DNA of 64,000 nucleotides from Yersinia pekkanenii (GTDB lineage Bacteria; Pseudomonadota; Gammaproteobacteria; Enterobacterales; Enterobacteriaceae). The notes under the pieces are model-generated. The model was given only the letters and a program-made list of their open reading frames with translations, was not told where the DNA came from and made no database searches. This document shows, piece after piece, positions 28,623 to 38,763 of this stretch. Within the stretch, counting starts at the first letter, position 1. Every line of letters starts with the position of its first letter. A program made the translations under genes and the position numbers. The stretch lies in contig NZ_CQAZ01000001.1 of the NCBI RefSeq assembly GCF_001152565.1, forward strand, positions 72,851-136,850. Direction: 5' to 3'.

Positions 28623-28709
28623 ATGTGCGTTCAACCTGCCGTTTTTTCTTCAGTGGTCGCGGTTAGTATTTCACTATTCGCTTTATCGAATGTGGAGATA
28701 AATTCATGA
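28623..28709 (+). CDS. Possible 28-residue leader peptide overlapping thiD
   Basis: A strong TTAGGAGGAAT precedes an ATG that opens a short frame (MCVQPAVFSSVVAVSISLFA and so on, ending VEINS). Its TGA overlaps the thiD start as ATGA, the classic translational-coupling arrangement. The peptide is hydrophobic. A TAACC-GCC-GGTTA hairpin lies just before the Shine-Dalgarno sequence. The frame is too short to judge by codon use, so expression is an inference from the ribosome binding site and the coupling. Confidence 0.5.
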   Translation: MCVQPAVFSSVVAVSISLFALSNVEINS

Positions 28710-29506
28710 AGCGCATTAATGCTCTCACAATAGCTGGAACTGACCCGAGTGGCGGTGCCGGTATTCAGGCTGACCTGAAAACCTTTTCTGCTTTGCAGGC
28801 TTACGGTACCAGTGTTATCACCGCATTGGTGGCACAAAATACCCGTGGTGTGCAGTCGGTTTATTCTATCGAACCGGCTTTTGTTGCTGCTCAACTGGAT
28901 TCTGTTTTGAGTGATGTGCGTATCGATAGTGCCAAAATCGGCATGCTGGCCAATGCCGGGATTGTCGAAATCGTCGCCGCACAACTGCGCCGTTACCCTA
29001 TCCCATTTGTGGTGTTGGATACCGTGATGGTGGCAAAGAGTGGCGACCCACTACTGGCACCGGAGGCCGTTGATGCGGTGCGCCAACTTTTGTTACCTCT
29101 GGTTGACCTGGTGACGCCGAATTTGCCCGAAGCGGCAACATTACTGAATTGTCCGCCAGCCTGTAATGAGCAACAAATGTGTGAGCAGGGGCGGGCGCTA
29201 TTAGCGCTGGGCTGTCAGGCCGTATTAATGAAAGGGGGGCATTTGAGTAGTGAAGATAGCCCGGACTGGCTGTTTACGGCACAAGGCGAACAGCGTTTTG
29301 TCACTCGTCGGGTGAATACCCGACATACACACGGCACCGGTTGTACCTTATCGGCGGCTTTAGCGGCATTGCGCCCGCAGCATCACCATTGGGCAGATAC
29401 GGTAGATGCTGCCAAAGGTTATCTGCAAGGCGCACTGGAGCAGGCCGATACCCTCGAAGTGGGTCAGGGGATTGGGCCGGTGCATCATTTTCACCAATGG
29501 TGGTAA
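28706..29506 (+). CDS. thiD: Hydroxymethylpyrimidine / phosphomethylpyrimidine kinase
   Basis: ThiD phosphorylates HMP and then HMP-P to HMP-PP in thiamin synthesis. The ribokinase-fold signatures are intact: AGTDPSGGAGIQADLKTF at the N terminus, LDTVMVAKSGDPLL, TPNLPEAATLL, and the anion hole and catalytic Asp-region motif THGTGCTLSAALAAL. Length is 266 aa, as in E. coli. It stands alone here, whereas E. coli has a thiM-thiD operon. Its stop is followed immediately by an ERIC element. Confidence 0.96.
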   Translation: MKRINALTIAGTDPSGGAGIQADLKTFSALQAYGTSVITALVAQNTRGVQSVYSIEPAFVAAQLDSVLSDVRIDSAKIGMLANAGIVEIVAAQLRRYPIPFVVLDTVMVAKSGDPLLAPEAVDAVRQLLLPLVDLVTPNLPEAATLLNCPPACNEQQMCEQGRALLALGCQAVLMKGGHLSSEDSPDWLFTAQGEQRFVTRRVNTRHTHGTGCTLSAALAALRPQHHHWADTVDAAKGYLQGALEQADTLEVGQGIGPVHHFHQWW

Positions 29507-30518
<1,012 letters not shown>

Positions 30519-30766
30519 GGCATGGCCTTTTATTGGTTTGTTATCGACTCATTGCTGTCTGGTTCATAGCTTAACTCAAGCTGTCATACCGATTGCGGTA
30601 TAACGGGTATTAGGATGAAAATTCGTGTTGTGGATCAACTTTTCCGACTGTTGATGGTCATAGATAAGCAAGCTAATATCACACCTGCTCATACCTGCAA
30701 ATCCGTTGCACCGGGCCACGTTCAATGTCCGGCGAGTAGATTAATCAGATAATAAGGATTTTGATA

Positions 30767-31306
30767 ATGAAAGGTCATAAAACCCTCCATTGTCTTGTTG
30801 CTGCGACGGCACTCAGTGTCAGCTCTTGGGCCTTCGCGCAGTCAACCACTGCAACCGTGGCGTCAACGCCAACAAATTCGACCCCGGCATCCTCTCAGAC
30901 TGTTGCTGTCAAACCACTTCCTACTGCTGCGGATCTTCTGCAACAGCCGGTTTATAAAAACAGCTGGCAAAAAATGGTGAAGGGACAGAAAAATTTACCT
31001 GCCTGGGCGCGTAAAGGCGTGGGAACGTCGGCACCCTATGAGGTGATCAATTGGGAAGGGCAGCCGTACAAGGTGGGGCGAATCTGTAAACCTCACGATT
31101 GTAGTTATAATTTTATGTGGGTTGCGTTTAGTCAGGATAAAAAACAAGTATGGCAGGCATGGGGTATGCGCGTCTCGGTAGCAGATAAGCCGCAAGCAAT
31201 TAATAATCCAAGCCAGTTCGCGACCTATCAATGGTTAGGCCGCCCCAATGAAAGTGTTCAGGCTCTGCTGAAAAAACAGTTACAGCAAGATCCTAACTGG
31301 CATTGA
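30767..31306 (+). CDS. Exported Ivy-like inhibitor of vertebrate lysozyme
   Basis: The 179-residue protein has a signal peptide (residues 5-25, ending SSWAFA). After a Thr/Ser/Pro-rich linker comes a domain with the Ivy-family signature CKPHDC (in GRICKPHDCSYNFMWVAFS) and a LPAWARKG block comparable to LPAWVMKG in E. coli Ivy. Ivy proteins block C-type lysozyme in the periplasm. In the E. coli structure the inhibitory loop is this disulfide-closed CKPHDC. I start at the ATG at 30767, after TAAGGAT. An in-frame TTG six bases earlier is less likely. The Ser/Thr/Pro linker is longer than in E. coli Ivy. Confidence 0.8.
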   Translation: MKGHKTLHCLVAATALSVSSWAFAQSTTATVASTPTNSTPASSQTVAVKPLPTAADLLQQPVYKNSWQKMVKGQKNLPAWARKGVGTSAPYEVINWEGQPYKVGRICKPHDCSYNFMWVAFSQDKKQVWQAWGMRVSVADKPQAINNPSQFATYQWLGRPNESVQALLKKQLQQDPNWH

Positions 31307-31316
31307 TCGAGTGATA

Positions 31317-31956
31317 AGGGAGAGTGTTCAGAATTCTGTGTCACGCTAAAACCATTATAGCGTTATCACTTTATCAAGACGCCCCTCAAAATAAATGGCT
31401 AACTGGGACAGTGTCAAATTCCAACTCTGGATTGGCATTGCCCATTTTCTTTGCGCATTCTGTAACCCTATTTGATTAAGTTACGTATTTGGTGAATGAC
31501 GCAGAGCTGGACCTTGGTTCGCGGGTAAAGGTTCGCGGGTAAATGCTGTTGATGGTTTGCGGGAAGCCGGTCAGGCCGTCAACACCGGCTATCAGGATAT
31601 CCGAATGATTTTCTGCTCAATCTCATCGGAGAGCGTGGTCTGGTGTTTTTTCACTAATTGCGGTTCAAAGCTGCTATTACTGTCGCGGGGGGTTGCCAGT
31701 TCAACGCTGCCGGTGGGGGTTTTGATGGTTTTTACGGTTAGCGTCAATATCATTCGCCAGATGGGAGTCCAGCTCAGCCGTTAATGTAGCTTCAGTTAAC
31801 TGTTTGATTAATGGTGTTAAAATGCCATTTTTACCCGTCAATGATTGACCTGGTTGCAAGGCTTTTAGGGCTTTTTCAAAGTCGAAAGGTTGAGTCATAT
31901 GTCATTCCTTTTTTTAAATACGTTAGCGGAATGACACAGAATTTCTAATACTCCCT
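31317..31956 (-). mobile_element. Deletion relic of an IS256-family (IS285-like) insertion sequence
   Basis: Near-matching ends face each other: GAATTCTGTGTCACGCTAA at the left (31331-31349) and, read inward from the right, AAATTCTGTGTCATTCCGCTAA, with AGGGAG/CTCCCT outside. Read on the minus strand the interior holds pieces of an IS256-type transposase. The N terminus (MTQPFDFEKALKALQ.. at 31898-31701) is followed by a frameshifted SVELATPRD..KKHQTTLSDEIEQK, then VDGLTGFPQTIN, VQLCVIHQIRN and LAIYFEGRLDKV. About 640 bp remain of an element that is normally about 1.3 kb, so it is dead. Confidence 0.8.
31701..31898 (-). pseudogene. IS256-family transposase, N-terminal fragment
   Basis: MTQPFDFEKALKALQPGQSL, then LTPLIKQLTEATLTAELDSH, is the typical N terminus of an IS256-family transposase. 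The frame shifts after DIDANRKNH and the rest of the protein survives only as disconnected pieces. It is part of the relic at 31317-31956. Confidence 0.8.
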
Positions 31957-32036
31957 GATGATTAACTTCTATCATCATGCCCATAAACGTCATCATATCC
32001 ATAACCCATCATCATGCTTCATCGTCATGGCTATTC

Positions 32037-33002
32037 TCAACCAATACCGGCCTGATGCAGGTCGTGCAAATTAATAGCACCTACCAACTTCCCATCCAGA
32101 TTAACTACTGGTGCGGCACTGATATGGTGCTGATGCAGTGCTTCCAGTGCTTCACCGGCACGCCATTGTTCGGGTAATCGGTAGCCCGGCCGGGTGATAG
32201 CGCTTTCCAACGGTTGTTGCAATGTACCGCCTTTGACCAACCAACGGCGCAAATCACCGTCGGTAAATACCCCGACGACCCGTTGACTCGGGTCGCATAC
32301 TGCTACCAGCCCTAGCCCTGTACGGCTCAGTTCCAGCATCGCTTCCATTACTGTATCGGATTCATTCACCATTGGCAGACGATCACCGGTTCTCATTAAA
32401 TGATGAACCCGATTGAGTAACTTCGCGCCCAAGCTGCCGCCGGGATGTGAGCGGGCAAAATCTTCTGCATTAAAACCACGATGGCGCATCAAAGCCATCG
32501 CCAGTGCATCCCCCATCATCAAGGTATTGACTGCACTGGATGTTGGGGCCAGCCCCATCGGACAGGCTTCGTGCTCAACACTGATGTCCAGCACACAAGC
32601 CGCTGCCTGAGCTAATGGTGATTCTTTACCGCCAGTGATAGCTATCACTGGGATCTGGCTGTCTGCCAGCAAGGGAAGAATCAGATCCAACTCTTTGGCG
32701 CGGCCAGAGTAGGAGATGAAAATCACTGCATCCTGTGGGCCAATCATGCCCAAATCACCGTGCAATGCCTCTGCGGGATGAACGAAAAAGGCGGGGGTGC
32801 CGGTACTGGCCAGTGATGCAGCAATCTTTTTGCCAATATGGCCGGATTTGCCGATACCGGAAACCACGGCTTTACCGGTACAGGCCAATAATAACTCACA
32901 GGCACGGACAAAATTATCATCTAAACGTGACAGCAAGCGTTGTGCTTCTGTCAGCTCAATTTCCAGTGTTTCACGGGCATAGGTCAGCAGTGGATTAGTC
33001 AT
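32037..33002 (-). CDS. gutQ: D-arabinose 5-phosphate isomerase, GutQ-like
   Basis: The enzyme interconverts ribulose 5-phosphate and arabinose 5-phosphate, the precursor of Kdo in LPS and capsule. The SIS domain (SGIGKSGHIGKKIAASLAST; FFVHPAEALHGDLGMI) is followed by two CBS modules (about residues 205-320, GVFTDGDLRRWL). At 321 aa it matches the size of E. coli GutQ, which it resembles more than KdsD, for instance in HHLMRTGD and ELSRTGLGLVAVCD. The start MTNPLLTYARETL (33002) is preferred over an ATG three codons upstream. No sorbitol (gut/srl) genes surround it, so its role here is probably constitutive. Confidence 0.88.
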   Translation of the reverse strand: MTNPLLTYARETLEIELTEAQRLLSRLDDNFVRACELLLACTGKAVVSGIGKSGHIGKKIAASLASTGTPAFFVHPAEALHGDLGMIGPQDAVIFISYSGRAKELDLILPLLADSQIPVIAITGGKESPLAQAAACVLDISVEHEACPMGLAPTSSAVNTLMMGDALAMALMRHRGFNAEDFARSHPGGSLGAKLLNRVHHLMRTGDRLPMVNESDTVMEAMLELSRTGLGLVAVCDPSQRVVGVFTDGDLRRWLVKGGTLQQPLESAITRPGYRLPEQWRAGEALEALHQHHISAAPVVNLDGKLVGAINLHDLHQAGIG

Positions 33003-33050
33003 TTTTATCAACCAGAATAATAATACGGATAACAGCCTACTTACAGATAG

Positions 33051-33950
33051 TTAGCCTAACAATTCACAATTGGGTGGCAGACGACACCGGATCGCATTGG
33101 GGAGTACTTCAATACGGAAATGCTTGCCTGACAATGGCTCACCATCCAGGTTAAAGGTCATGTTGTGTGGCGCGGTGATTTCCAGCCAAGGCAAGTTGGC
33201 CTCAATGACGTTTTTATTTTTCTCACCACTGAACACGCTGATCAATAGGGTAGGGAGCAGCTCTTCTGCGGTCAGTAAACGCAATTGCAACAGGCCATCA
33301 TTAATCAGTGCATCAGGGCAGAGAGGCTGCCCGCCACCCGCTTGCCTGCCATTGCCGATCCCTATCACCAGTGCATCACCCGCCCATGCGAAACCAGGGC
33401 CACGAATTTCACAGCTATCGGCTTTAATCGTATCCATGCGCATCAGGCCATGGATAAAATAGGAAGCGCCACCCAGTACAGCTTTGAGTTTTTCGGGCGT
33501 CTCCGTGGTAATACGGGTACCGAAACCCCCGGTAGCCATATTGATAAAACAGTGTTCGCCATTCACTTGTGCTACATCAATACTCACTGCCCGGCCTTTG
33601 ACGGCCAATTGCAATGCATTTTCTATTTGTAGCGGAATATTACAGCTGGTGGCAAAATCGTTGGCTGTGCCTAATGGCAAAATAGCCAAATCGGGGCGAT
33701 TGTTGGTAGACAACGCCATCAGCGCAGTCGCCACCTCATTAAGGGTGCCATCTCCACCACCGGCAATGACGGTATCGACATCCAGAATGGCGGCCTCTTC
33801 GACATAGCGTTTCGCATCACCTTGTTCCCAGGTGACCCGAACATGAAGAGTCACCCCCTCCGCACGCAAGTTTTTGACTGCATTGCGAACATCAATATTA
33901 CCCGATTCTTTACCATTCAGGATGAGAAGGGTGCGCGGTATTGAGGTCAT
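33051..33950 (-). CDS. yegS: Lipid kinase YegS
   Basis: This 299-residue protein belongs to the diacylglycerol-kinase-like family and has the same length as E. coli YegS, which phosphorylates phosphatidylglycerol in vitro. The nucleotide-binding motif is [14 protein letters not shown], followed by LGTANDFA. A Gly-rich metal and lipid site region ([20 protein letters not shown]) is present. The ATG at 33950 ([11 protein letters not shown]) follows GGAGCAAGTT. It is unlinked to obvious lipid genes and sits near yegQ as in E. coli. Confidence 0.95.
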   Translation of the reverse strand: MTSIPRTLLILNGKESGNIDVRNAVKNLRAEGVTLHVRVTWEQGDAKRYVEEAAILDVDTVIAGGGDGTLNEVATALMALSTNNRPDLAILPLGTANDFATSCNIPLQIENALQLAVKGRAVSIDVAQVNGEHCFINMATGGFGTRITTETPEKLKAVLGGASYFIHGLMRMDTIKADSCEIRGPGFAWAGDALVIGIGNGRQAGGGQPLCPDALINDGLLQLRLLTAEELLPTLLISVFSGEKNKNVIEANLPWLEITAPHNMTFNLDGEPLSGKHFRIEVLPNAIRCRLPPNCELLG

Positions 33951-34227
33951 AACTTGCTCCGGATCAATTCTGTAATGGGGGTAACAGTATCCCATATCCG
34001 TTTAATTTACCTATCAGATTATTCAGGCAATAACTGAAAATATCAATTATTGTTAGACTTAATAAAAGGCGGTTTTATGGGCATATTTATTTAATCAGAA
34101 TAGTTATTTTTTTTGTGGGTGAGATTATCCATTAATAGCAGAATTTTCTTATTGTTAGTTAACCGCTTAATAAGAATTGTTAATAATAACATTCAATAAA
34201 AACTGATTATAATCATATGGATAGTGG
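33951..34227. other. AT-rich gap between yegS and cyaR
   Basis: About 280 bp of very AT-rich sequence upstream of yegS, presumably holding its promoter. No reading frame or repeat is supported. Confidence 0.5.
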
Positions 34228-34306
34228 AAAAAGAAAAGGCTAGCCCAAGGGAGATTGGGCTAGCCAAGGAGGTGGTTCCTAGTCTTGTTTTGAAACTTTT
34301 TTAGTT
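34228..34306 (-). ncRNA. cyaR: Small RNA CyaR (RyeE)
   Basis: On the minus strand the sequence AGGAACCACCTCCTTGGCTA, then GCCCAATCTCCCTTGGGC, matches the 3' part of E. coli CyaR, including the CCTCC anti-Shine-Dalgarno loop. It ends in a perfect 11-bp terminator stem (34238-34248 with 34255-34265) and a T-rich tail. It lies immediately downstream of yegQ, the same place as in E. coli. A TACAAT -10 (34312-34317) would put the 5' end near 34306. CyaR is an Hfq-dependent, CRP-activated repressor of ompX, luxS, nadE and other mRNAs in E. coli. The 5' end is an estimate. Confidence 0.88.
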
Positions 34307-34351
34307 ATTGATTGTACTCAAGTGATGTTACCCCAGTGTAATTATAATTGA

Positions 34352-34367
34352 TGTGATCCATTTCTAA
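34352..34367. promoter_or_regulatory. Candidate CRP site upstream of cyaR
   Basis: On the minus strand TTAGA-AATGGA-TCACA has one perfect and one 3-of-5 half site, and lies roughly 54 bp upstream of the inferred cyaR start. CyaR is CRP-dependent in E. coli. Confidence 0.55.
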
Positions 34368-34419
34368 TATTTGCCAAAAATGCCACCTGACCGATGGCAT
34401 TATTGTTTATTGCATTATG

Positions 34420-35826
34420 TTACGCTTTTTCGTGGGGATTACGGCTATTTGTCCCGTTCAGGTTCCGTATCAGTAAGCCATATTCCACATTAATGTCCTT
34501 GGGGATGGGCAAATACATGATATGACCATTCCCCGGCGCGATATCTGCGGGCTGGTTTTTTTTATCCTGCATGCTGTCGAGAGTGAACTGGATATTGCCG
34601 TTTGGCGTCATCAACTCAACACTGTCACCGACCGAGAATTTGTTTTTGACCACCACTTCGGCCAGGCCATCACGGCGTACTCCGGTAAACTCACCGACAA
34701 ATTGCTGGCGTTCGGAAACCGAATAACCGTAGTCGTAAGTTTGTTGAGCCTCATGCACATGGCGACGCAGAAAGCCCTCGGTGTAGCCACGGTGCGCTAA
34801 ACCTTCCAATGTGGTCAGCAGGGTTGGATCGAAAGGTTTACCCGCCACCGCATCATCGATGGCGCGGCGATAAACCTGTGCGGTACGGGCGCAGTAATAG
34901 AATGATTTAGTCCGGCCTTCAATTTTCAGGGAATGCACACCCAATTGGGTCAGGCGTTCCACATGCTGAATGGCGCGCAGGTCTTTGGAGTTCATGATGT
35001 AAGTACCGTGCTCATCTTCTGAGGCTGTCATATACTCGCCGGGGCGCTGTGCTTCTTCTAACATAAATACCTGGTTAGTCGGCGCGCCGATACCCAATGT
35101 CGGCTCAACATTCTTCACCGCGATCGGCTGATGGATATGCACGATATTGCCGATATCGTCTTCTTTGCCTGCCTGAACGTTATATTCCCAGCGGCAGGCA
35201 TTGGTGCATGTCCCCTGATTCGGGTCGCGTTTATTGATATAGCCGGACAGCAGGCAACGACCGGAATAGGCCATGCATAGCGCGCCGTGGACAAAAACCT
35301 CCAGTTCCATTTCAGGTACTTGCGCGCGAATTTCAGCAATTTCTTCCAGTGATAACTCACGGGAGAGTATCACCCGTGTCAGTCCCATCTGCTGCCAGAA
35401 TTTGACGGTGGCCCAGTTGACGGCGTTAGCTTGTACTGACAGGTGGATATCCATCTGCGGAAATGCTTCCCGTACCATCATGATCAAACCGGGATCGGAC
35501 ATAATCAGTGCATCCGGTCCCATATCGATCACCGGTTTTAAATCACGCAGGAAGGTTTTCAGTTTGGCGTTGTGGGGGGCAATATTCACCACCACATAGA
35601 AACGTTTGCCAAGGACATGGGCTTCCTGAATACCTAATGCCAGATTTTCATGATTGAATTCATTATTACGCACCCGCAAGCTATAGCGCGGCTGGCCGGC
35701 ATAAACCGCATCAGCACCGTAAGCAAAGGCATAACGCATGTTTTTAAGGGTACCGGCAGGTGACAGTAATTCCGGTGTAAAAGGCATATTTGATGATGGT
35801 ACAAATGATGATGTCGCTGACGTCAT
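34420..35826 (-). CDS. yegQ: tRNA 5-hydroxyuridine hydroxylation protein TrhP (YegQ), U32 peptidase family
   Basis: TrhP works with prephenate-dependent partners to form 5-hydroxyuridine at tRNA position 34. The U32 signature is clear: LLSPAGTLKNMRYAFAYGAD at the N terminus and EVFVHGALCMAYSGRCLLSG in the middle, with the Fe-S-type cysteines CTNAC nearby. It is 468 aa. The first 13 residues (MTSATSSFVPSSN) are an extension beyond E. coli YegQ, so translation may instead start at the Met at 35787. cyaR follows downstream and yegP precedes it, as in E. coli. Confidence 0.95.
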   Translation of the reverse strand: MTSATSSFVPSSNMPFTPELLSPAGTLKNMRYAFAYGADAVYAGQPRYSLRVRNNEFNHENLALGIQEAHVLGKRFYVVVNIAPHNAKLKTFLRDLKPVIDMGPDALIMSDPGLIMMVREAFPQMDIHLSVQANAVNWATVKFWQQMGLTRVILSRELSLEEIAEIRAQVPEMELEVFVHGALCMAYSGRCLLSGYINKRDPNQGTCTNACRWEYNVQAGKEDDIGNIVHIHQPIAVKNVEPTLGIGAPTNQVFMLEEAQRPGEYMTASEDEHGTYIMNSKDLRAIQHVERLTQLGVHSLKIEGRTKSFYYCARTAQVYRRAIDDAVAGKPFDPTLLTTLEGLAHRGYTEGFLRRHVHEAQQTYDYGYSVSERQQFVGEFTGVRRDGLAEVVVKNKFSVGDSVELMTPNGNIQFTLDSMQDKKNQPADIAPGNGHIMYLPIPKDINVEYGLLIRNLNGTNSRNPHEKA

Positions 35827-36050
35827 AAAGTGGCTCTCTGTCTGAGTTCAAGTCAGAACCACGCCCGTAGGAGTGGCTAAAAGCCGAGGATTGTAACCTT
35901 GCCAACGGTGAAAATCAGCCGTTGCACAATTTTTGTAAGGTTTAAATGATCCAGATCAACATGAGGAGAGGAATGCGCGGTCACTTGCCCCGCGCGGGCA
36001 CAGCCAGGTAATAAATGTAGGTAAGAGTCGTGCTATCTGATAGATGAAAA

Positions 36051-36389
36051 TTACTGTGTCAGATCTTTAATTATGGTGGTTGGGCCATTTTTCATCACCG
36101 AGGCAATGCCATTTTTGGCCGCGCTTTCGGAACTGTAGGATTCGCTGATACCAATAACCTGATGGTTCTTCGCTTTCAATACGAAATAAGGCTCATTTTT
36201 GGTGTTGTGTTTCAGCTCATATTGGCTTTCCAATGGGGAGTTACTTTGCACTGATGATATGCCATTTTCTGTAGAGGCTTTACTGGCGTACATCTCACTA
36301 GAGAGAATAATTTCGCCATTACTGGCTTTCAGATTGAAATGGTACTGCCCATTTTTTGCCTTCTTAATCTCATAGTGTCCGATGGACAT
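36051..36389 (-). CDS. yegP: YegP, two-repeat DUF1508 protein
   Basis: This 112-residue protein is built of two DUF1508 repeats, each with the pattern F-x-x-K-A-x-N-G/H-x-(x)I-(x)-S-E-x-Y-x-S: FNLKASNGEIILSSEMYASK and FVLKAKNHQVIGISESYSSE. The start at MSIGHYEIKK (36389) matches E. coli YegP (110 aa). A longer in-frame ATG adds 15 unrelated residues. The molecular role is unknown. yegP-yegQ adjacency is as in E. coli. Confidence 0.9.
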   Translation of the reverse strand: MSIGHYEIKKAKNGQYHFNLKASNGEIILSSEMYASKASTENGISSVQSNSPLESQYELKHNTKNEPYFVLKAKNHQVIGISESYSSESAAKNGIASVMKNGPTTIIKDLTQ

Positions 36390-36501
36390 AGTGTTTCTCC
36401 TGTTGGTGGTGATACCTCTAATGAGTGTAGTCAACGTTGACCGGAAGTCAGGCCAACGCGCCCTGTATCACCAACATAATGCAGATTTAACGAAGAATAA
36501 A

Positions 36502-37221
36502 TTACAGTAAACGACAGATCTCTGCTTCCCAGCGATACCCCATGCCATAAACCGCGCGGATAAAAGGCTTCTCGCCATCGAGCGCTTCAAGCTTACGCCG
36601 CAGATTTTTGATATGGCTGTCGATAGTACGATCGGTCACCACGCGGTAATCGTCATACAGGTTATTCAGCAGTTGTTCACGGCTAAATACATGGGCCGGT
36701 TGGGTTGCCAGTATTTTCAGCAAACGAAACTCCGCTGGCGTCAGTTCCAGTAGATGATCCTGATAACTGGCCTGAAAGCGGGATTCGTCAATCAGTAGCG
36801 GTGCGCTGTCGCTTGGCTGTTCCCGTTGTTGCTGACAACGGCGCAGAATGGTTTTGACCCGCGCTACCACTTCCCGTGGGCTATAGGGTTTGCAGATATA
36901 GTCATCAGCACCAATTTCCAGCCCCAGCAACCGATCAATTTCTTCGGTTTTAGCTGTGACCATCACGATGGGTACATCGGAAAAACGGCGGATTTCACGA
37001 CAAATGCTGATGCCATCGCTACCGGGTAACATTAAATCCAGCAAAATAATGGCGGGCGGGGTTTGGCGCACGGCGGCCACGACCTCGGCACCATGGGTTA
37101 GCCATTGAGTGCTGTAACCCGCAGCTTGCAGGTAATCGACCAATAACTGGCCGAGCTTTGGTTCGTCTTCAACGATCAATACGGAACCAGACTGGCTGGC
37201 AGACTGACGCGGCTCATGCAT
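36502..37221 (-). CDS. baeR: Envelope-stress response regulator BaeR
   Basis: BaeR is the OmpR-type regulator of the envelope-stress system that turns on mdtABC, acrD and spy. The receiver domain has Asp62 ([11 protein letters not shown]) and the conserved Lys in [12 protein letters not shown]. The winged-helix domain ends in [16 protein letters not shown] start at ATG 37221 (MHEPRQS), nine bases after the baeS stop and with AGGG upstream. The alternative TTG at 37230 has no spacing for a ribosome binding site. It is the last gene of the mdtABC-baeSR unit. Confidence 0.96.
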   Translation of the reverse strand: MHEPRQSASQSGSVLIVEDEPKLGQLLVDYLQAAGYSTQWLTHGAEVVAAVRQTPPAIILLDLMLPGSDGISICREIRRFSDVPIVMVTAKTEEIDRLLGLEIGADDYICKPYSPREVVARVKTILRRCQQQREQPSDSAPLLIDESRFQASYQDHLLELTPAEFRLLKILATQPAHVFSREQLLNNLYDDYRVVTDRTIDSHIKNLRRKLEALDGEKPFIRAVYGMGYRWEAEICRLL

Positions 37222-37230
37222 TACAATCAA

Positions 37231-38610
37231 TTACCCTATGGAATGGAATAGGGGAAATACTACCGTAATCTGTAGGCCGCCCAAAGGTGAATGTGTCGCG
37301 CTGATTTTTCCGCCGTGCGCTTCAACAATATTGTGGCATATTGCCAGGCCGAGCCCCGAGCCGCCGCTGGCGCGATTACGGGAGCTTTCGGTGCGATAAA
37401 AACGTTCAAAAATACGTTGCAACTGTTCATCGTTAAGACCCGGTTTAGTGTCTTGCCAGTGTAGCGTTAAGCTCTCTTCTGCTAGCTGTGCGCTGATTTC
37501 TAACCGCCCCCCCTCATTGGTATAACGCAGACTATTTTCCAGTAAATTATGAAACAGTTGATTCAGTCGGTCGGGATCACCAAACATAACCGCGTGTTCA
37601 GGTAGGTGAGTGGTGATGGTCATATTTTTACTTTCGAAGCGGCCACGGAAGCTGGCAATCGCAATTTGTAACAGGCGCACGGCATCCAGTTGGGTTTTAC
37701 GATAGGCCAGTGCGCCACGATCGGAGAGCGATAACTGGTGCAAGTCGTTGACCAGTTTGGTGAGGATCCCCACCTCGGCTTGTAGCGAAATTAAGGATTC
37801 AGGGGTGGGTTGGCGCACACCGTCCTGTAGTGCTTCCAGTTCGCCACGTAAGACTGCCAGTGGCGTGCGTAATTCATGGGAGACATCAGCCATAAAGTCG
37901 CGCCGCATTTGTTCATTTTTCTCCAGTGACCGGGCAAGTTGGTTAAAATCCTGTGCTAAACGGCCCAGTTCATCACGGCTACTGACGGCCACGCGGGTAC
38001 TGAAATCACCGGCTGCCAGCCGATGTGTTCCTTCCACCAAACGCTTGACCGGAGCCAGCATGCCGCGAGACAACAGCCAGGTTACGGCGGCAGCCAGCAG
38101 GGTCGATAAGCCGACAATAATCCAACTGGTGCGGCGCTGTTGCTGGTCAAAGTTAATATCTGCGTTGCGGGTCAGTTTTTCCGGCGGGGTAGATATCACC
38201 CAGCCAACTATATGTTTATTAACAGTTATCGCTCGGCGACTGGCTTCTTTTGGGAGCTGTCCGGTGTGCCCAACCAACAGATTATTATGATTATCGACCA
38301 CCCAAAATTGTGCGCGCCAACCACGTGGGGGCAGGCTGCGGCCATTATCTCCGCTTTGTTCAAAAGAGCGCATGATCTGATAAATTACCTGATCATTATT
38401 GCGCAGGAAATCCCAGTTACCGTAGCGCTGGTATTGCACCTCAAGGGCATCTCCCAGCATCGCTATCCGCTGCTCATTACTTTGTTTGATGTAATCAATA
38501 AAACCGCGTTCGAAGCTGGCCCTGACTCCCCAGTGCATGGTTGCCAACACCAACATGCAGGTGGCAAATATCGCCATAAACAGTTTTCCGGTAATACCGA
38601 TCCTTATCAT
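37231..38610 (-). CDS. baeS: Envelope-stress sensor histidine kinase BaeS
   Basis: This 459-residue inner-membrane kinase has TM1 (about residues 9-30), a periplasmic sensor (31-162) and TM2 (163-182). HAMP, a DHp domain with the phospho-acceptor His245 in DVSHELRTP, and an ATPase domain (N box LLENSLRYTNEGG, G box GGSGLGLAICHNIVEAHGG) follow. It senses envelope damage and phosphorylates BaeR. In E. coli mdtD precedes it. Here a short mdtD tail lies just upstream. Confidence 0.96.
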   Translation of the reverse strand: MIRIGITGKLFMAIFATCMLVLATMHWGVRASFERGFIDYIKQSNEQRIAMLGDALEVQYQRYGNWDFLRNNDQVIYQIMRSFEQSGDNGRSLPPRGWRAQFWVVDNHNNLLVGHTGQLPKEASRRAITVNKHIVGWVISTPPEKLTRNADINFDQQQRRTSWIIVGLSTLLAAAVTWLLSRGMLAPVKRLVEGTHRLAAGDFSTRVAVSSRDELGRLAQDFNQLARSLEKNEQMRRDFMADVSHELRTPLAVLRGELEALQDGVRQPTPESLISLQAEVGILTKLVNDLHQLSLSDRGALAYRKTQLDAVRLLQIAIASFRGRFESKNMTITTHLPEHAVMFGDPDRLNQLFHNLLENSLRYTNEGGRLEISAQLAEESLTLHWQDTKPGLNDEQLQRIFERFYRTESSRNRASGGSGLGLAICHNIVEAHGGKISATHSPLGGLQITVVFPLFHSIG

Positions 38611-38622
38611 GTTTCACCTGTT

Positions 38623-38736
38623 CTATCGGTTGGCAGCCAGATTACGATTGGTTCCGATATCTGCTGGCACGCGGTTAAATATCAGCGCTGGTAGCACAAT
38701 AATAATGGCCATACCCATGCTGCCGATAATCATTAG
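38623..38736 (-). pseudogene. mdtD: mdtD relic: last about 37 codons only
   Basis: Between mdtC and baeS the minus strand encodes IGSMGMAIIIVLPALIFNRV, then PADIGTNRNLAANR and a stop. This matches the C terminus expected of the MFS protein MdtD (LPALIFxRVP). The rest of the roughly 470-residue gene is gone. At the upstream edge the sequence TACCCAATAGATTTCA (ERIC end) abuts the mdtC stop. The E. coli operon is mdtABCD-baeSR, so this is a clean deletion scar. Confidence 0.8.
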
Positions 38737-38763
38737 GATCTGAAATCTATTGGGTATGCCATG

